The notes under the pieces: model-generated
What the model saw: the letters and a program-made list of their open reading frames with translations, nothing else
Told to the model about the DNA's origin: nothing
The model's database searches: none
NCBI RefSeq assembly: GCF_000685295.1
Contig: NZ_ARYL01000017.1
Coordinates: 1 to 64,000 of the forward strand
Reading direction: 5' to 3'
DNA: 64,000 nt
Origin: Hyphomonas oceanitis SCH89
GTDB lineage: Bacteria; Pseudomonadota; Alphaproteobacteria; Caulobacterales; Hyphomonadaceae
Program-made: the position numbers and the translations under genes
In this document: one piece after another, positions 27,120-35,829 of the stretch
Numbering within the stretch: the first letter of the stretch is position 1
How the letters are laid out: each line of letters begins with the position of its first letter

Positions 27120-27628
27120 CTTGGAACTCCAGTATCACTCAATCCTAAAGCGATCTCCGCAGGCTCTCCCCACGCAACGCTGGCTTGAATAAATAAGGGT
27201 CCGAAATGAAGCAGATATTACTATTTGGCCATATTGCAGCCCGATGTGTTAGCAATTATTGCCATGATTTTAACGGGTTAAAACGATTTGTTCATCATCC
27301 CTTCCATGAGGTTAAATAGGGATGGATTTCGCGTTCTGCTGTGCTTTCAGCAGATAAAGGACACATATAGAAAGTCTTTGCAGGGACTGATTGCGCAACT
27401 GCATTGACCGATTTAAGAGCACAGTAATATTCCCGCCAGCAGGCAGGGTTGGCCATTAACCTTAAAATCAGAGCATGCGAAGCAACTTATCGTTGCTTTC
27501 GATTTGACGCACTCGCTGGAATGGGTCGCGCCCATATAGGTAGAAGTGCTTATTCATTCCTATGCCCTCGAGCTGATATCGTTCCATTCTAGATCAATTT
27601 TTCTGCGATTGGCGGGTGGTGCATATAA
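27120..27628. other. intergenic region upstream of the autotransporter
   Basis: This 509-base AT-richer stretch has no convincing gene. It holds the upstream control region of the minus-strand autotransporter, including a palindrome at 27268-27283. A plus-strand promoter-like pair TTGACC/TAATAT (about 27404 and 27425) has a spacing of 15-17 bases, too weak to call. Confidence 0.4.
27268..27283. promoter_or_regulatory. operator-like palindrome TTTTAAC-GG-GTTAAAA
   Basis: Two perfect 7-base arms surround a 2-base centre, about 150 bases upstream of the autotransporter start. The shape suits a dimeric repressor or activator. It is not a CtrA site, because the spacing between the TTAA halves is wrong. 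Confidence 0.4.
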
Positions 27629-27961
27629 ATGGAACTCAATGATCAGCCTGAGGGCGAAGCAAAAGCGGTTTCATACGCCGTGTTTGCAGATGCGCTGGAG
27701 CGCGAAATCGTGCCTCTCCGCGCCATGACATTGACAGCAACCGGTGACCCCGAACTGACCGAACGTATCGTTGCCGGATTCCTCCTGCGCGTGTTGGACC
27801 GGGAGATCCCAAGGCCGATGGCGATCAAGCCCGACACGATCGAGATACTCTATCTTGAATACCTCAAGGACGTGCTTGAATCCGACATGGTGAAAGTCGC
27901 CATAGCCAACAACGTAACTGTCTTTCTTTCCCTGGATCAACTCCGCGAGGCGATGAGATAG
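27629..27961 (+). CDS. small unknown protein
   Basis: The 110-residue protein is soluble and helical, with ERIVAGFLLRVLDREIPRPM and DTIEILYLEYLKDVLESDMV. I do not recognise the family. The start ATG has no clear Shine-Dalgarno sequence; the frame looks coding from its third-position GC and residue composition. It lies between the autotransporter upstream region and a second small frame. Confidence 0.55.
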   Translation: MELNDQPEGEAKAVSYAVFADALEREIVPLRAMTLTATGDPELTERIVAGFLLRVLDREIPRPMAIKPDTIEILYLEYLKDVLESDMVKVAIANNVTVFLSLDQLREAMR

Positions 27962-28018
27962 GCGCTCTAACAAAGCCATCGCCACCCACCTCCCCCACCG
28001 CAAAAAAGTACAAATCCC

Positions 28019-28210
28019 GTGGCCCAAAAAGACGATGATACCCCCCCCACTACGCACGCCTCACACCTCAATGGCGGAGGAAATGGAAAACTTCCCGAAG
28101 GCTTGCGGAGCGCTGTTAAGCAAGCATCTGAAACCGACCGCTCCACGCCGCTGTCTGAAAGGCTGATGGATATCATCCGGCGTATCCGGAAAATGCCGTC
28201 GGACGACTAA
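28019..28210 (+). CDS. very small protein, weakly NepR-like
   Basis: The 63-residue product with a GTG start has a polar N-terminus and a C-terminal part reading LPEGLRSAVKQASETDRSTP then LSERLMDIIRRIRKMPSDD. The layout LR...(P)LxxRLxDIIRRI loosely resembles NepR anti-sigma factors (LR..Y....E.xPdrlxdLLxkL), which have a similar length. The resemblance is weak, and no phyR or ecfG gene is adjacent. The frame may also be spurious. Confidence 0.35.
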   Translation: MAQKDDDTPPTTHASHLNGGGNGKLPEGLRSAVKQASETDRSTPLSERLMDIIRRIRKMPSDD

Positions 28211-28357
28211 GCCTACCACTCCCAAACCGCCCCTCACGCTTTTTTAGCCAGTCTCTGCCACGCTCGCATTTCGGCCTAGAGATTGCAGTATGCAGGCCGT
28301 GAGCGTGTCGTCGGGGGACGACGTGCATGAGGGCAAGTCGTCGGGAGCGTGCGAGCC

Positions 28358-28879
28358 ATGAATCTGTTTTTCCGGTTCCTCCGGATATTTCTGCCTGCCT
28401 GGTTTGCGCGCGAGCGGACCCAGCCGCTGGATGTCCACGTCATCAAGTCAGCCGTGTGGATCGGCGACCATGACCCGATGGGGCACATGACGAATTCGCG
28501 CTATGCCTCATTCACCGATCTCGGCATGCTGAACTATATCGCCCGCACCGGCTTTCTTAAAGTCTTCCGGAAGAATGGCTGGACCCCGATCATCCAGAGC
28601 GAGGCGATCAGCTTCCACCGCATGATGCGCTTCCCGCAGAAATTCGAGCTGCACACGCGCCCCGTCGGCTGGGAGGGCAGCTATATCCTGTTCGAACACA
28701 AGTTCATGTCCAAGGGCCGCACGGTCGCCGAGAGCCGCATGGTCGCGCGCCTTGTCGGCCGCAAGAAACAGCGCGTGACGATCGACATGGTGTTTGAAGG
28801 CTATGGCCTGCACATGGACAGCCCGGAAATATCCCCGGCCTTTCGCGCCATGCTTGATGACCTGCAGGTTCGCCCCTAG
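28358..28879 (+). CDS. thioesterase-like (hotdog, THEM6/4HBT type) protein
   Basis: The protein (173 residues) starts at the ATG at 28358, 11 bases after GGGAG; a GTG three codons upstream is too close to that site. The N-terminus has a short hydrophobic helix (LFFRFLRIFLPAWF). The hotdog fold includes AVWIGDHDPMGHMTNSRYASFTDLGMLNYI, matching the DxxGHMNNxxY pattern in which the Asp is usually catalytic. Thioesterases of this group hydrolyse acyl-CoAs or related thioesters. The stop overlaps the convergent cytidine deaminase gene by 4 bases. Confidence 0.8.
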   Translation: MNLFFRFLRIFLPAWFARERTQPLDVHVIKSAVWIGDHDPMGHMTNSRYASFTDLGMLNYIARTGFLKVFRKNGWTPIIQSEAISFHRMMRFPQKFELHTRPVGWEGSYILFEHKFMSKGRTVAESRMVARLVGRKKQRVTIDMVFEGYGLHMDSPEISPAFRAMLDDLQVRP

Positions 28880-29301
28880 AGGCGGAAGCCGCCCGGCAAC
28901 ACGTCTTCGACGCTCATGCGTTGGGTTTCGTCGCCTTTTTCAGCCACGCAATAGATATCCGTGCCATCGACAGCGAGTTCCGCGATCCGCTGGCGGCAGC
29001 CGCCACAAGGCGTGATCAGCGTTTCGCCGGTGCCGACAATGACAATTGCCCGGCATTCCCGGCCCCCAGACGCAACCATTGAGCCCAGCGCCACAGCCTC
29101 GGCGCATGTGCCGAGTGGATAGGCCCCATTCTCCATGTTGCAGCCGACAGACACATTGCCATGCTCGTCCAGCACGGCCGCGCCGACATGGAAACTGGAA
29201 TAAGGCGCATGGGCATTGAGGCGCACGGCGCGCGCAGCCTCAACCAGTCTTTCAAGTGTGCCTTCAGGAAGATTGGTCACGAAAATCCCCATGCTTTCCA
29301 A
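28876..29301 (-). CDS. cdd: cytidine deaminase
   Basis: The 141-residue enzyme has the zinc-site motifs TCAEAVAL (Cys and catalytic Glu; the usual Arg after CAE is replaced by Ala) and TPCGGCRQRIAEL (two Cys ligands), plus VGAAVLDEHGNVSVGCNMENGAYP for substrate binding. It deaminates cytidine/deoxycytidine to uridine. The length fits the homotetrameric class. A second Met three codons in is an alternative start. It is divergent from the nucleoside hydrolase gene, which would use the resulting uridine or other nucleosides. Confidence 0.92.
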   Translation of the reverse strand: MESMGIFVTNLPEGTLERLVEAARAVRLNAHAPYSSFHVGAAVLDEHGNVSVGCNMENGAYPLGTCAEAVALGSMVASGGRECRAIVIVGTGETLITPCGGCRQRIAELAVDGTDIYCVAEKGDETQRMSVEDVLPGGFRL

Positions 29302-29419
29302 GGGTTGAATGCAGCTTGCCGCCTGATCTCACTTGCCGGGGCGGGTCCGTTGGTTAGCATGGGCCACCACAAGCCTACAAGGGAAGGAAAACCCGTTTGG
29401 AAACGCTGGCGATACACGC

Positions 29420-30346
29420 ATGACGGCCCGCCCGATCATTATAGACTGCGACCCGGGCGTCGACGACGCCGTGATGCTGATGATGGCGCTGGCCAGCCCG
29501 GCGCTGGACGTGCGCGCGATCACGACCGTTGCCGGCAATGTGCCGCTCAGGCTGACCAGCCGGAATGCCCGCATGATGTGCCAGATCATGGACCGGCCGG
29601 ACGTGCCCGTCTTTGCCGGCTGCCCGCGCCCGATATTGCGCGAGCCAGTCACCGCCGAACATTTCCATGGCGACAGTGGCATTGCCGGGCTGGAACCATT
29701 CGAGCCTGACACACCTCTCGCCGCAAGCCACGCCGTCACCCACCTGATCGACACGTTGCGTAGCGCGGCGCCTGGCGAATACACCATCGTCGTCACCGGC
29801 CCGCTGACCAATATCGCAAGCGCCATCGTCATGGCCCCCGATATTGCCCGGGGCATCGACCAGTTCGTCATCATGGGCGGCGCTGACAGTGAAGGTGGTA
29901 ACATCACGCCGACCGCAGAGTTCAACATTTTCGCTGACCCGCATGCCGCCGCCGTCGTGTTCGACAGCGCCATTCCGGCGACACTGCTCAGCCTCGACGT
30001 GACGCATCAGGTTCGCGCCGAACCCGAGCGCCTTGAGCAGCTTCGCAAGTTGCCCGGCGCGCGGCCAGCCATCATGGTGAAGCTGCTGGAAGCCGCCAAT
30101 GTGCTCGAAGCGCGCTGGAAGGAAGGCCGCATGACGCCCATGCATGACCCGTCGACGATCGCCTACCTGCTCGCCCCACACTTGTTCGAAAGCCGCAAGG
30201 CGACTGTCAGCGTCGACACCGCTGAAGGCGCCCATTTCGGCCAGACGCGCCTCTCGGCAGAGGCAGATGGCCCGCATACATGGGTCACAAAGGCCGATGC
30301 AGACGGCTTCTTCGCCCTCGTTGAGGGGCTGATGACACCGTCATGA
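29420..30346 (+). CDS. inosine-uridine-preferring nucleoside hydrolase
   Basis: The protein has 308 residues and the N-terminal calcium-binding motif IIDCDPGVDDAVMLMMAL (DxDxGxDD). It also has TTVAGNVPL, VTGPLTNIA, FVIMGGA and the C-terminal MHDPSTIAYLLAP, all IU-NH family signatures. It cleaves ribonucleosides to base plus ribose. The ATG at 29420 gives the family N-terminus. Its stop overlaps the ribokinase start (ATGA), so ribose made here would be phosphorylated by the next gene product. Confidence 0.92.
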   Translation: MTARPIIIDCDPGVDDAVMLMMALASPALDVRAITTVAGNVPLRLTSRNARMMCQIMDRPDVPVFAGCPRPILREPVTAEHFHGDSGIAGLEPFEPDTPLAASHAVTHLIDTLRSAAPGEYTIVVTGPLTNIASAIVMAPDIARGIDQFVIMGGADSEGGNITPTAEFNIFADPHAAAVVFDSAIPATLLSLDVTHQVRAEPERLEQLRKLPGARPAIMVKLLEAANVLEARWKEGRMTPMHDPSTIAYLLAPHLFESRKATVSVDTAEGAHFGQTRLSAEADGPHTWVTKADADGFFALVEGLMTPS

Positions 30347-31194
30347 TCACCGTCACGGGCTCCATCAATCTCGATATCGTCGCCACGGGCCCCACCCTGC
30401 CCCGCCCCGGCGAAACGGTGACCAATGCCCGCCTCGCCCGCCATCCCGGTGGCAAGGGCGCAAACCAGGCGCTCGCCGCCAAACGCCTCGGCGCGGACGT
30501 CCGCCTGATCGGAGCAGTCGGCGCTGACGACATGGCCGAGGAAGCGCTGAAACTACTCCAGGCAGGCGGCGTGGACCTTTCCGGCGTGCAGCATATCAAT
30601 GGCGAGACGACGGGTGTCGCCCTGATCGCCGTCTCGGCCGATGGCGAAAACCTGATCGTGGTCTGTCCCGGCGCAAACCGCGCCCTTCGGCCGGCGGACG
30701 TGGAAGACGCAGATATCACCCACATGATGGGCGTTCTCGAAATCCCGGCCGACGCACTGCTCGCCGCCGCCAGTCGTGCCACCGGCTTTGTCAGCCTGAA
30801 CCTTGCCCCCGCCATGACCGTTCCCGACGCCCTCCTCGCCCGCGCGAGCCTGCTCTGCGTCAACGAAACCGAGGCCGCTTTCTATGGCGACGCGCTGCAC
30901 GCGTCAGGCGCGCTGGTTGCCATCTCGCTCGGCAGCGAAGGGGCGGCGCTCTACCAGCATGGCACGGAAATCGCCCGCGAGGCTGCACCAGAAGTGCAGG
31001 TTGTCGACACAGTCGGCGCCGGTGACACGTTCACAGCAGCCCTCACTGTCGCGCTGATCGAAGGCATGATTGAACAGGATGCCCTGCGCTTTGCCGTCAC
31101 GGCCGGTGCGCTCGCCTGCACAAGGGCTGGCGCCCAGCCCAGCCTGCCCAAGCGCGCAGAGGTCGACGCGCTCGTTGCGAAAACATGGCCCTGA
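30343..31194 (+). CDS. rbsK: ribokinase
   Basis: This 283-residue PfkB-family kinase has the N-terminal TGSINLDIVATGPTLPRPGETV, the substrate motif HPGGKGANQALAAKRLGADV, and the C-terminal anion-hole/catalytic motif VVDTVGAGDTFTAAL with the catalytic Asp. These match RbsK, which makes ribose 5-phosphate. It overlaps the nucleoside hydrolase gene by 4 bases, the expected pairing for nucleoside salvage. Length is slightly below E. coli RbsK (309). Confidence 0.9.
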   Translation: MITVTGSINLDIVATGPTLPRPGETVTNARLARHPGGKGANQALAAKRLGADVRLIGAVGADDMAEEALKLLQAGGVDLSGVQHINGETTGVALIAVSADGENLIVVCPGANRALRPADVEDADITHMMGVLEIPADALLAAASRATGFVSLNLAPAMTVPDALLARASLLCVNETEAAFYGDALHASGALVAISLGSEGAALYQHGTEIAREAAPEVQVVDTVGAGDTFTAALTVALIEGMIEQDALRFAVTAGALACTRAGAQPSLPKRAEVDALVAKTWP

Positions 31195-31270
31195 GGCGAC
31201 AGGCTGCATTGACCCGGCAGCGCAAATCCTTTTGAGGTCAGGCCAGCACCAAAGCCTTGGAGACCGCCCG

Positions 31271-32059
31271 ATGAAACGCCTGATCGTGACCTGCCTCATG
31301 GCCCTCGCCACCGTCATGCCGGCCCATGCGTGGGGCAAGACGGGTCACAGAGTGGTCGGCGCCGTCGCGCAGACCTATCTCAGCCAGTCGGCCGATACGG
31401 GCGTCAAGGATATCCTCGGCCCTGAAGGCATCGCAGAGGCCGCCGACTGGCCGGACCATATGCGCTCAAACCCCGAGCCTTTCTGGCGCTCAGAAGCCAA
31501 TCCCTGGCACTATGTGACTATTCCCGTGGGCCAGACCTACGCGCAGGTCACGCCGCCGCCGGAAGGCGACGCAATCACTGCGCTCGCGAAATACCGCGCC
31601 ATTGCGATTGACCCCACCGCGCCGCTGGAAGAGCGCCAGCTCGCCCTGCGTTTCATCATCCATCTCGTTGGCGACCTGCACCAGCCGCTGCATGTCGGCA
31701 ATGGCACCGACCGGGGCGGCAACCAGTTCGTCTGCACCTTCTTTGATCAAATGAGCAACCTGCACGAAGTCTGGGACGAGCTGCTGATCAATTACCAGGA
31801 GCTGTCCTACACCGAATGGACAAACTGGCTGGTCCAGAAGATCACGGCGAACCAGCTCGCCGAATGGGCCAAGGCCAGCCCTGCTGACTGGGCCGATGAA
31901 AGCGCCGCCATCCGCGACACGATCTATCCGGACACGCAGATCCTGTCCTACGACTACGCCTACCAGACGCGCGACATTATCCGCCAGCAGCTGTCAAAAG
32001 GCGGCGTGCGCCTCGCGGCCTATCTCAACGAAATGTTCGAGACAGCGGGTGCTGAGTGA
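31271..32059 (+). CDS. secreted S1/P1 family nuclease
   Basis: The product (262 residues) has a clear signal peptide ending PAHA at about residue 21, so that the mature protein starts with Trp, the residue whose backbone binds zinc in S1/P1 nucleases. Further zinc ligands lie in WGKTGHRVVGAVA, EAADWPDHM, HYVTIPV, HLVGDLHQPLHVGNGTDRGGNQ and NLHEVWDELL. It degrades single-stranded nucleic acids in the periplasm or outside. It follows the nucleoside hydrolase-ribokinase pair on the same strand, so the set forms a route from extracellular nucleic acid to ribose phosphate. Confidence 0.9.
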   Translation: MKRLIVTCLMALATVMPAHAWGKTGHRVVGAVAQTYLSQSADTGVKDILGPEGIAEAADWPDHMRSNPEPFWRSEANPWHYVTIPVGQTYAQVTPPPEGDAITALAKYRAIAIDPTAPLEERQLALRFIIHLVGDLHQPLHVGNGTDRGGNQFVCTFFDQMSNLHEVWDELLINYQELSYTEWTNWLVQKITANQLAEWAKASPADWADESAAIRDTIYPDTQILSYDYAYQTRDIIRQQLSKGGVRLAAYLNEMFETAGAE

Positions 32060-32089
32060 ATTGGATCAAATGGGAATGTCGTTATTTCA

Positions 32090-32194
32090 TTAACGAGCTA
32101 CATTCCAGACGAACCCATCACGATCCAGAAGGATGTAGGGTTGCTGACTGGTCACCATTGAGTTCGGAACACCATCGACTGGTACATCCTTGCT
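32090..32194 (-). pseudogene. duplicated C-terminal cassette after the lipoprotein stop codon
   Basis: Past the TAG of the lipoprotein gene the same frame continues for 34 residues to a TAA. It reads KDVPVDGVPNSMVTSQQPYI and LLDRDGFVWNVAR. This aligns with the gene's own last residues (GDIPVEGVPRSTYFAQDPPN, then IIDREGFLLGPDH). It is a diverged copy of the gene end, left by tandem duplication or recombination, and has no start codon of its own. Confidence 0.75.
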
Positions 32195-33496
32195 CTAATG
32201 GTCTGGCCCCAGCAAAAAGCCCTCACGATCAATAATGTTGGGGGGGTCTTGGGCAAAATATGTGCTTCTAGGAACTCCCTCGACGGGAATATCTCCAACC
32301 ATCAAAACATGACGCTTGGATAAGCCCTCGGGATCGAAGGGCGCATCATACTGCCTCTCGGTGCCTCTGAGCCAAGGAGAAGTCCTCTGCAATGAATCAA
32401 TCGGATTGAGGCTCGATGAGCACGCACCAAACCCCAGATACTCCGGGTAGAGCAAAACCTTTTGATAATAAGTGTCTTGAGCCATTTCCACGGCAGGCAT
32501 TGCAAGTGACCGTGTCTGAAAAGGATACACATCTCGATATGCAAACCCCTTTGCATTGTCTGCCGTCTCTCCCATCGGGATAATGTAACCACCTCCGGAC
32601 CGACGCAGTGTTCCGGAGTATTGCTTCCCTCCGGATACGTAATCACGATAGGAGTGCCCGTCTTGAAGCGGCCCATCGCGTGAAAACAGCTTTGTCGTTT
32701 CATCTAAAGCGATTTTTGCGGACTCGGTCGTAAACCAATACCTGCCAATATCGTCCGTCGACTTGGCGAAAATCGCATCAGCAACGTCTTTGTGTATTTT
32801 GACGCGAAAAACTGAAGTACATTGAGGCGAAACAATACCCAGTCCACCCTCGTGAGCAGCCTTTGCCCGAGATCTCATTTCTTCGTTTGTATAACTATAT
32901 CCCCACGGCCCTGGCAGCACGCCAATCTGCTCGTAGGACGCTTCCGCCTCTGCCCGCCATTTCTCCCAGTCACTTTTATCCGTGACTGATACGCTTGCGC
33001 TCACAAACTTCATTTTTGCGAGCGGACTTTCGTAGGCATCATCCGTCTTGTAACCCCATCCCCTGCTCAGGTCGTCGATGTCGTCAAACCAGATAGCAAG
33101 CGGCCGCAGATCGTCAGGTATGCGGCTCTTTCCAGCCCGCGGCCCAAACTCGACTTTGCCCCACTTCCAGTTGTCGCACATATCGATGGTAACGAGCCCA
33201 AGCGCCTGACCTTCGCCGACCGGTTGGAACATGATGATGGGATGATGCGTGTAAAAGACAGATGGTGTGGTGTAGGAATAATTCTGCACGACCCCACCAC
33301 AAGCCGCGACATAATCGAACTGAACGGTTTCGTCCGTCTCCTTCAAGATGAAGTCTGCCTTCATCCGATAGAAGAACGATGGCGGGCGGGGCGCGTGCGA
33401 TGATGCACTTCCCGAGCGCGAAGGTCCCTCCTGCTCACCAGAGCAGGACGACAGAGTAAGGGCGAACAGCAAGGCGCCAAGTATTCTGGATGACAT
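32195..33496 (-). CDS. large predicted lipoprotein, unknown family
   Basis: This 433-residue protein has a lipoprotein signal (about 1-19, LLFALTLSSC). The mature part is rich in aromatic and charged residues and has four or five Cys (AACGGVVQNYSY, DMCDNWKWGKVEF, SPQCTSVF, GFGACSSSL) that could form disulfides. I do not recognise the family. The DNA is markedly less GC-rich than rpoN upstream, so it may be acquired. The start at 33496 puts the signal at the N-terminus. It occupies the position after rpoN where hpf/ptsN are often found. Confidence 0.75.
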   Translation of the reverse strand: MSSRILGALLFALTLSSCSGEQEGPSRSGSASSHAPRPPSFFYRMKADFILKETDETVQFDYVAACGGVVQNYSYTTPSVFYTHHPIIMFQPVGEGQALGLVTIDMCDNWKWGKVEFGPRAGKSRIPDDLRPLAIWFDDIDDLSRGWGYKTDDAYESPLAKMKFVSASVSVTDKSDWEKWRAEAEASYEQIGVLPGPWGYSYTNEEMRSRAKAAHEGGLGIVSPQCTSVFRVKIHKDVADAIFAKSTDDIGRYWFTTESAKIALDETTKLFSRDGPLQDGHSYRDYVSGGKQYSGTLRRSGGGYIIPMGETADNAKGFAYRDVYPFQTRSLAMPAVEMAQDTYYQKVLLYPEYLGFGACSSSLNPIDSLQRTSPWLRGTERQYDAPFDPEGLSKRHVLMVGDIPVEGVPRSTYFAQDPPNIIDREGFLLGPDH

Positions 33497-33569
33497 CGAA
33501 GGACCTACTTCTGGTTTGCCGCTGTGATCCTGCCTTGGATTGCCTTCATGCAAAATCAGAAGACTGACC

Positions 33570-35072
33570 TCAGGCGCTGGCGCGATTGATGCGGCGGCGC
33601 TGGACGCTCGATGGAATGTGCAGGCTCTCGCGATATTTCGCCACCGTGCGGCGGGCGATCTCGATGCCGTAGCCGGTCAGGATCTCGACGATCTGGTCGT
33701 CCGAGAGCACATCATCCTCGGTCTCGCCATCAATCAGCGCCTTGATCCGGTAACGCACGGCTTCGGCTGAATGGGCCTCGCCGCCACCGGTCGACGGAAT
33801 GGCCGCCGAGAAGAAATACTTGAGTTCGAACAGGCCGCGTGGGGTCGCCATGTATTTGTTCGACGTCACACGGCTGACCGTGGATTCGTGCATCTCGATC
33901 ACGTCGGCCACCTGCTTGAGGTTCAGCGGACGAAGATGGGCCACACCATGCGCGAAGAAAGCGTCCTGCTGGCGCACGATCTCGCTCGCCACTTTCAGGA
34001 TGGTGCGGGCGCGCTGGTCGAGCGACTTGATCAGCCATGTCGCGTTCGCCGCGCATTCGGAGATGAACTCCTTCTCCTGATCGCGCATCGGCAGCACGCT
34101 CACTTCGGCATAATAGGCCTTGTCCATCAGAACGCGCGGCAGGGTCTCTGAATTGAGTTCCACGCCAAAACTGCCATTCGGCAGCTCACGCACAAACACG
34201 TCTGGCGCAACCGCAATGGTCGTGTCGCTGGAAAAGCCACTGCCAGGCTTGGGCGAGAGCTGACGCAGCTCGCCCAGCATGTCCATGAGGTCAGCCTTGT
34301 CGACGCCGCACACATCGGCGAGCGCCTTCAGGTCATGCTTCGCCACCATGTCGAGATTGGCGAGCATGGCTTCCATGGCCGGGTCGAAGCGGCCGCGCTC
34401 CTTCAGCTGCAGGGTCAGGCATTCGGGGATTGACCGCGCCATCACGCCGGTCGGCTCAAAGCCCTGACAGACAGCGAGCACGGCGGCCACGTTGGCTTCA
34501 TCCGCACCGAGAGCCTTGGCAACATCCTCGAGAGGCGCGCGCAGGTAGCCGGCTTCATCGGTCTCATCGATCAGGCGGGCACCGATCAGGCGGTCCGCCG
34601 CCGAGAGACCGGCAATGTTCAACTGGTTGTGCAGATGTTCCTGCAGGGTAAGATCGGTCGTGAGGTTCGCCGCGAAGTCATATTCCTCGCTGTTGAAGCT
34701 GCCGCCGGATGTGGCGCTCGACCAGTCCGTCTGGGCCGACGGGCCAGAGCCCTCGACCGGCATCGCCGCATCCGAGCCCGTGCCCGGTTCGAACACATCC
34801 TCGCCAGGCGCATCGAGCTGCTCGCGTGCAGCGCCGAGGCCGGAATTGTCATCAAGGGAAAGCTGCTCACGGCGCGCCGGCGCATTGCCCTGCTCGCCGC
34901 CACCATCCTCGGCATTCTCCTCGGCCTTGTTCAGCAAGGGATTGCGCTCGATCTCGTTTTCCACGAACTCGGCGAGCTCCTGGTTGGAGAGTTGCAAAAG
35001 CTTGATCGCCTGCTGCAGCTGCGGCGTCATTACCAGGGACTGGCCCTGGCGCATGTCGAGTGACTGTTTCAT
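33570..35072 (-). CDS. rpoN: RNA polymerase sigma-54 factor
   Basis: The protein (500 residues) has region I at the N-terminus (MRQGQSLVMTPQLQQAIKLLQLSNQEL), a long acidic region II (about 50-125), the core-binding region III and the promoter-binding C-terminus. The C-terminus contains the helix-turn-helix DVIEMHESTVSRVTSNKYMATPRG and the RpoN box ARRTVAKYRESLHI. All regions are complete. It lies 22 bases after lptB in the conserved lptC-lptA-lptB-rpoN order. The usual downstream hpf gene is absent; a lipoprotein gene follows instead. Confidence 0.97.
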   Translation of the reverse strand: MKQSLDMRQGQSLVMTPQLQQAIKLLQLSNQELAEFVENEIERNPLLNKAEENAEDGGGEQGNAPARREQLSLDDNSGLGAAREQLDAPGEDVFEPGTGSDAAMPVEGSGPSAQTDWSSATSGGSFNSEEYDFAANLTTDLTLQEHLHNQLNIAGLSAADRLIGARLIDETDEAGYLRAPLEDVAKALGADEANVAAVLAVCQGFEPTGVMARSIPECLTLQLKERGRFDPAMEAMLANLDMVAKHDLKALADVCGVDKADLMDMLGELRQLSPKPGSGFSSDTTIAVAPDVFVRELPNGSFGVELNSETLPRVLMDKAYYAEVSVLPMRDQEKEFISECAANATWLIKSLDQRARTILKVASEIVRQQDAFFAHGVAHLRPLNLKQVADVIEMHESTVSRVTSNKYMATPRGLFELKYFFSAAIPSTGGGEAHSAEAVRYRIKALIDGETEDDVLSDDQIVEILTGYGIEIARRTVAKYRESLHIPSSVQRRRINRASA

Positions 35073-35094
35073 TCCGTAGCCCGCGCCTTATCGA

Positions 35095-35829
35095 TCAAGC
35101 GGCGAACTGTTCACCCAGATAGACCCGGCGCACATCCTCGTTCTTCAGCACATCGCCTGGCGTGCCATCGAAGAGAACGTCGCCATCATACATGACATAG
35201 GCCCGGTCTACGATCTGAAGCGTCTCACGCACCTGGTGGTCCGTAATCAGGACGCCCAGGCCACGCTGCTTCAGGTAGCGGACAAGTTCGGAAATGTCGG
35301 AAATGGCGAGCGGGTCAATGCCGGTGAACGGTTCGTCCAGTAGCATGAAGCTCGGACGGGATGCCAGTGCACGTGCAATCTCGACCCGGCGACGTTCACC
35401 CCCCGAAAGGGATGTGGCCGCCTGGCCGCGAAGATGTTCCACATGCAGCTCGCTCAGCAGGCTGTCGACCTGTGCCATGCGTGCAGACCGGTCTTTCTCG
35501 ACCAGTTCCGCCACGGCCATGACATTCTCTTCCACTGTCATTCCCCGGAAAATGGATGCTTCCTGGGGAAGATAGCCCACGCCAAGGCGTGCGCGCTGGT
35601 ACATGGGCAGGCGCGTCACGTCTTCCCCATCGATCGAAATCGATCCGGAATCCGCGCCGATCAGGCCCATGATCATGTAAAAGCAGGTCGTCTTGCCGGC
35701 CCCGTTGGGTCCAAGCAGGCCAACAACCTCCCCGCGCTGCAGGGACAGAGAAACGTCGCGCACCACCTGTCGTTTGCCAAAGGATTTGGCAATATTCTTA
35801 ACGACAAGGCCTTCGGCCGCTTCAGTCAT
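35095..35829 (-). CDS. lptB: LPS export ABC transporter ATP-binding protein LptB
   Basis: The 244-residue ATPase has Walker A GPNGAGKTTCFYMI, the Q-loop LPQEASIFRGMTVEENV typical of LptB, the signature LSGGERRRVEIARAL, Walker B SFMLLDEPFTGIDP and the H-loop ITDHQVRETL. It powers LptFG-driven extraction of LPS from the inner membrane. It sits between lptA and rpoN, the usual alphaproteobacterial order. Confidence 0.97.
   Translation of the reverse strand: MTEAAEGLVVKNIAKSFGKRQVVRDVSLSLQRGEVVGLLGPNGAGKTTCFYMIMGLIGADSGSISIDGEDVTRLPMYQRARLGVGYLPQEASIFRGMTVEENVMAVAELVEKDRSARMAQVDSLLSELHVEHLRGQAATSLSGGERRRVEIARALASRPSFMLLDEPFTGIDPLAISDISELVRYLKQRGLGVLITDHQVRETLQIVDRAYVMYDGDVLFDGTPGDVLKNEDVRRVYLGEQFAA

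Noticed and set aside
21816-28210. A tRNA-Arg-integrated genomic island
   Set aside because: The stretch is accessory-like, but I found no integrase gene and no second copy of the tRNA 3' end, so an att-based island is not supported.
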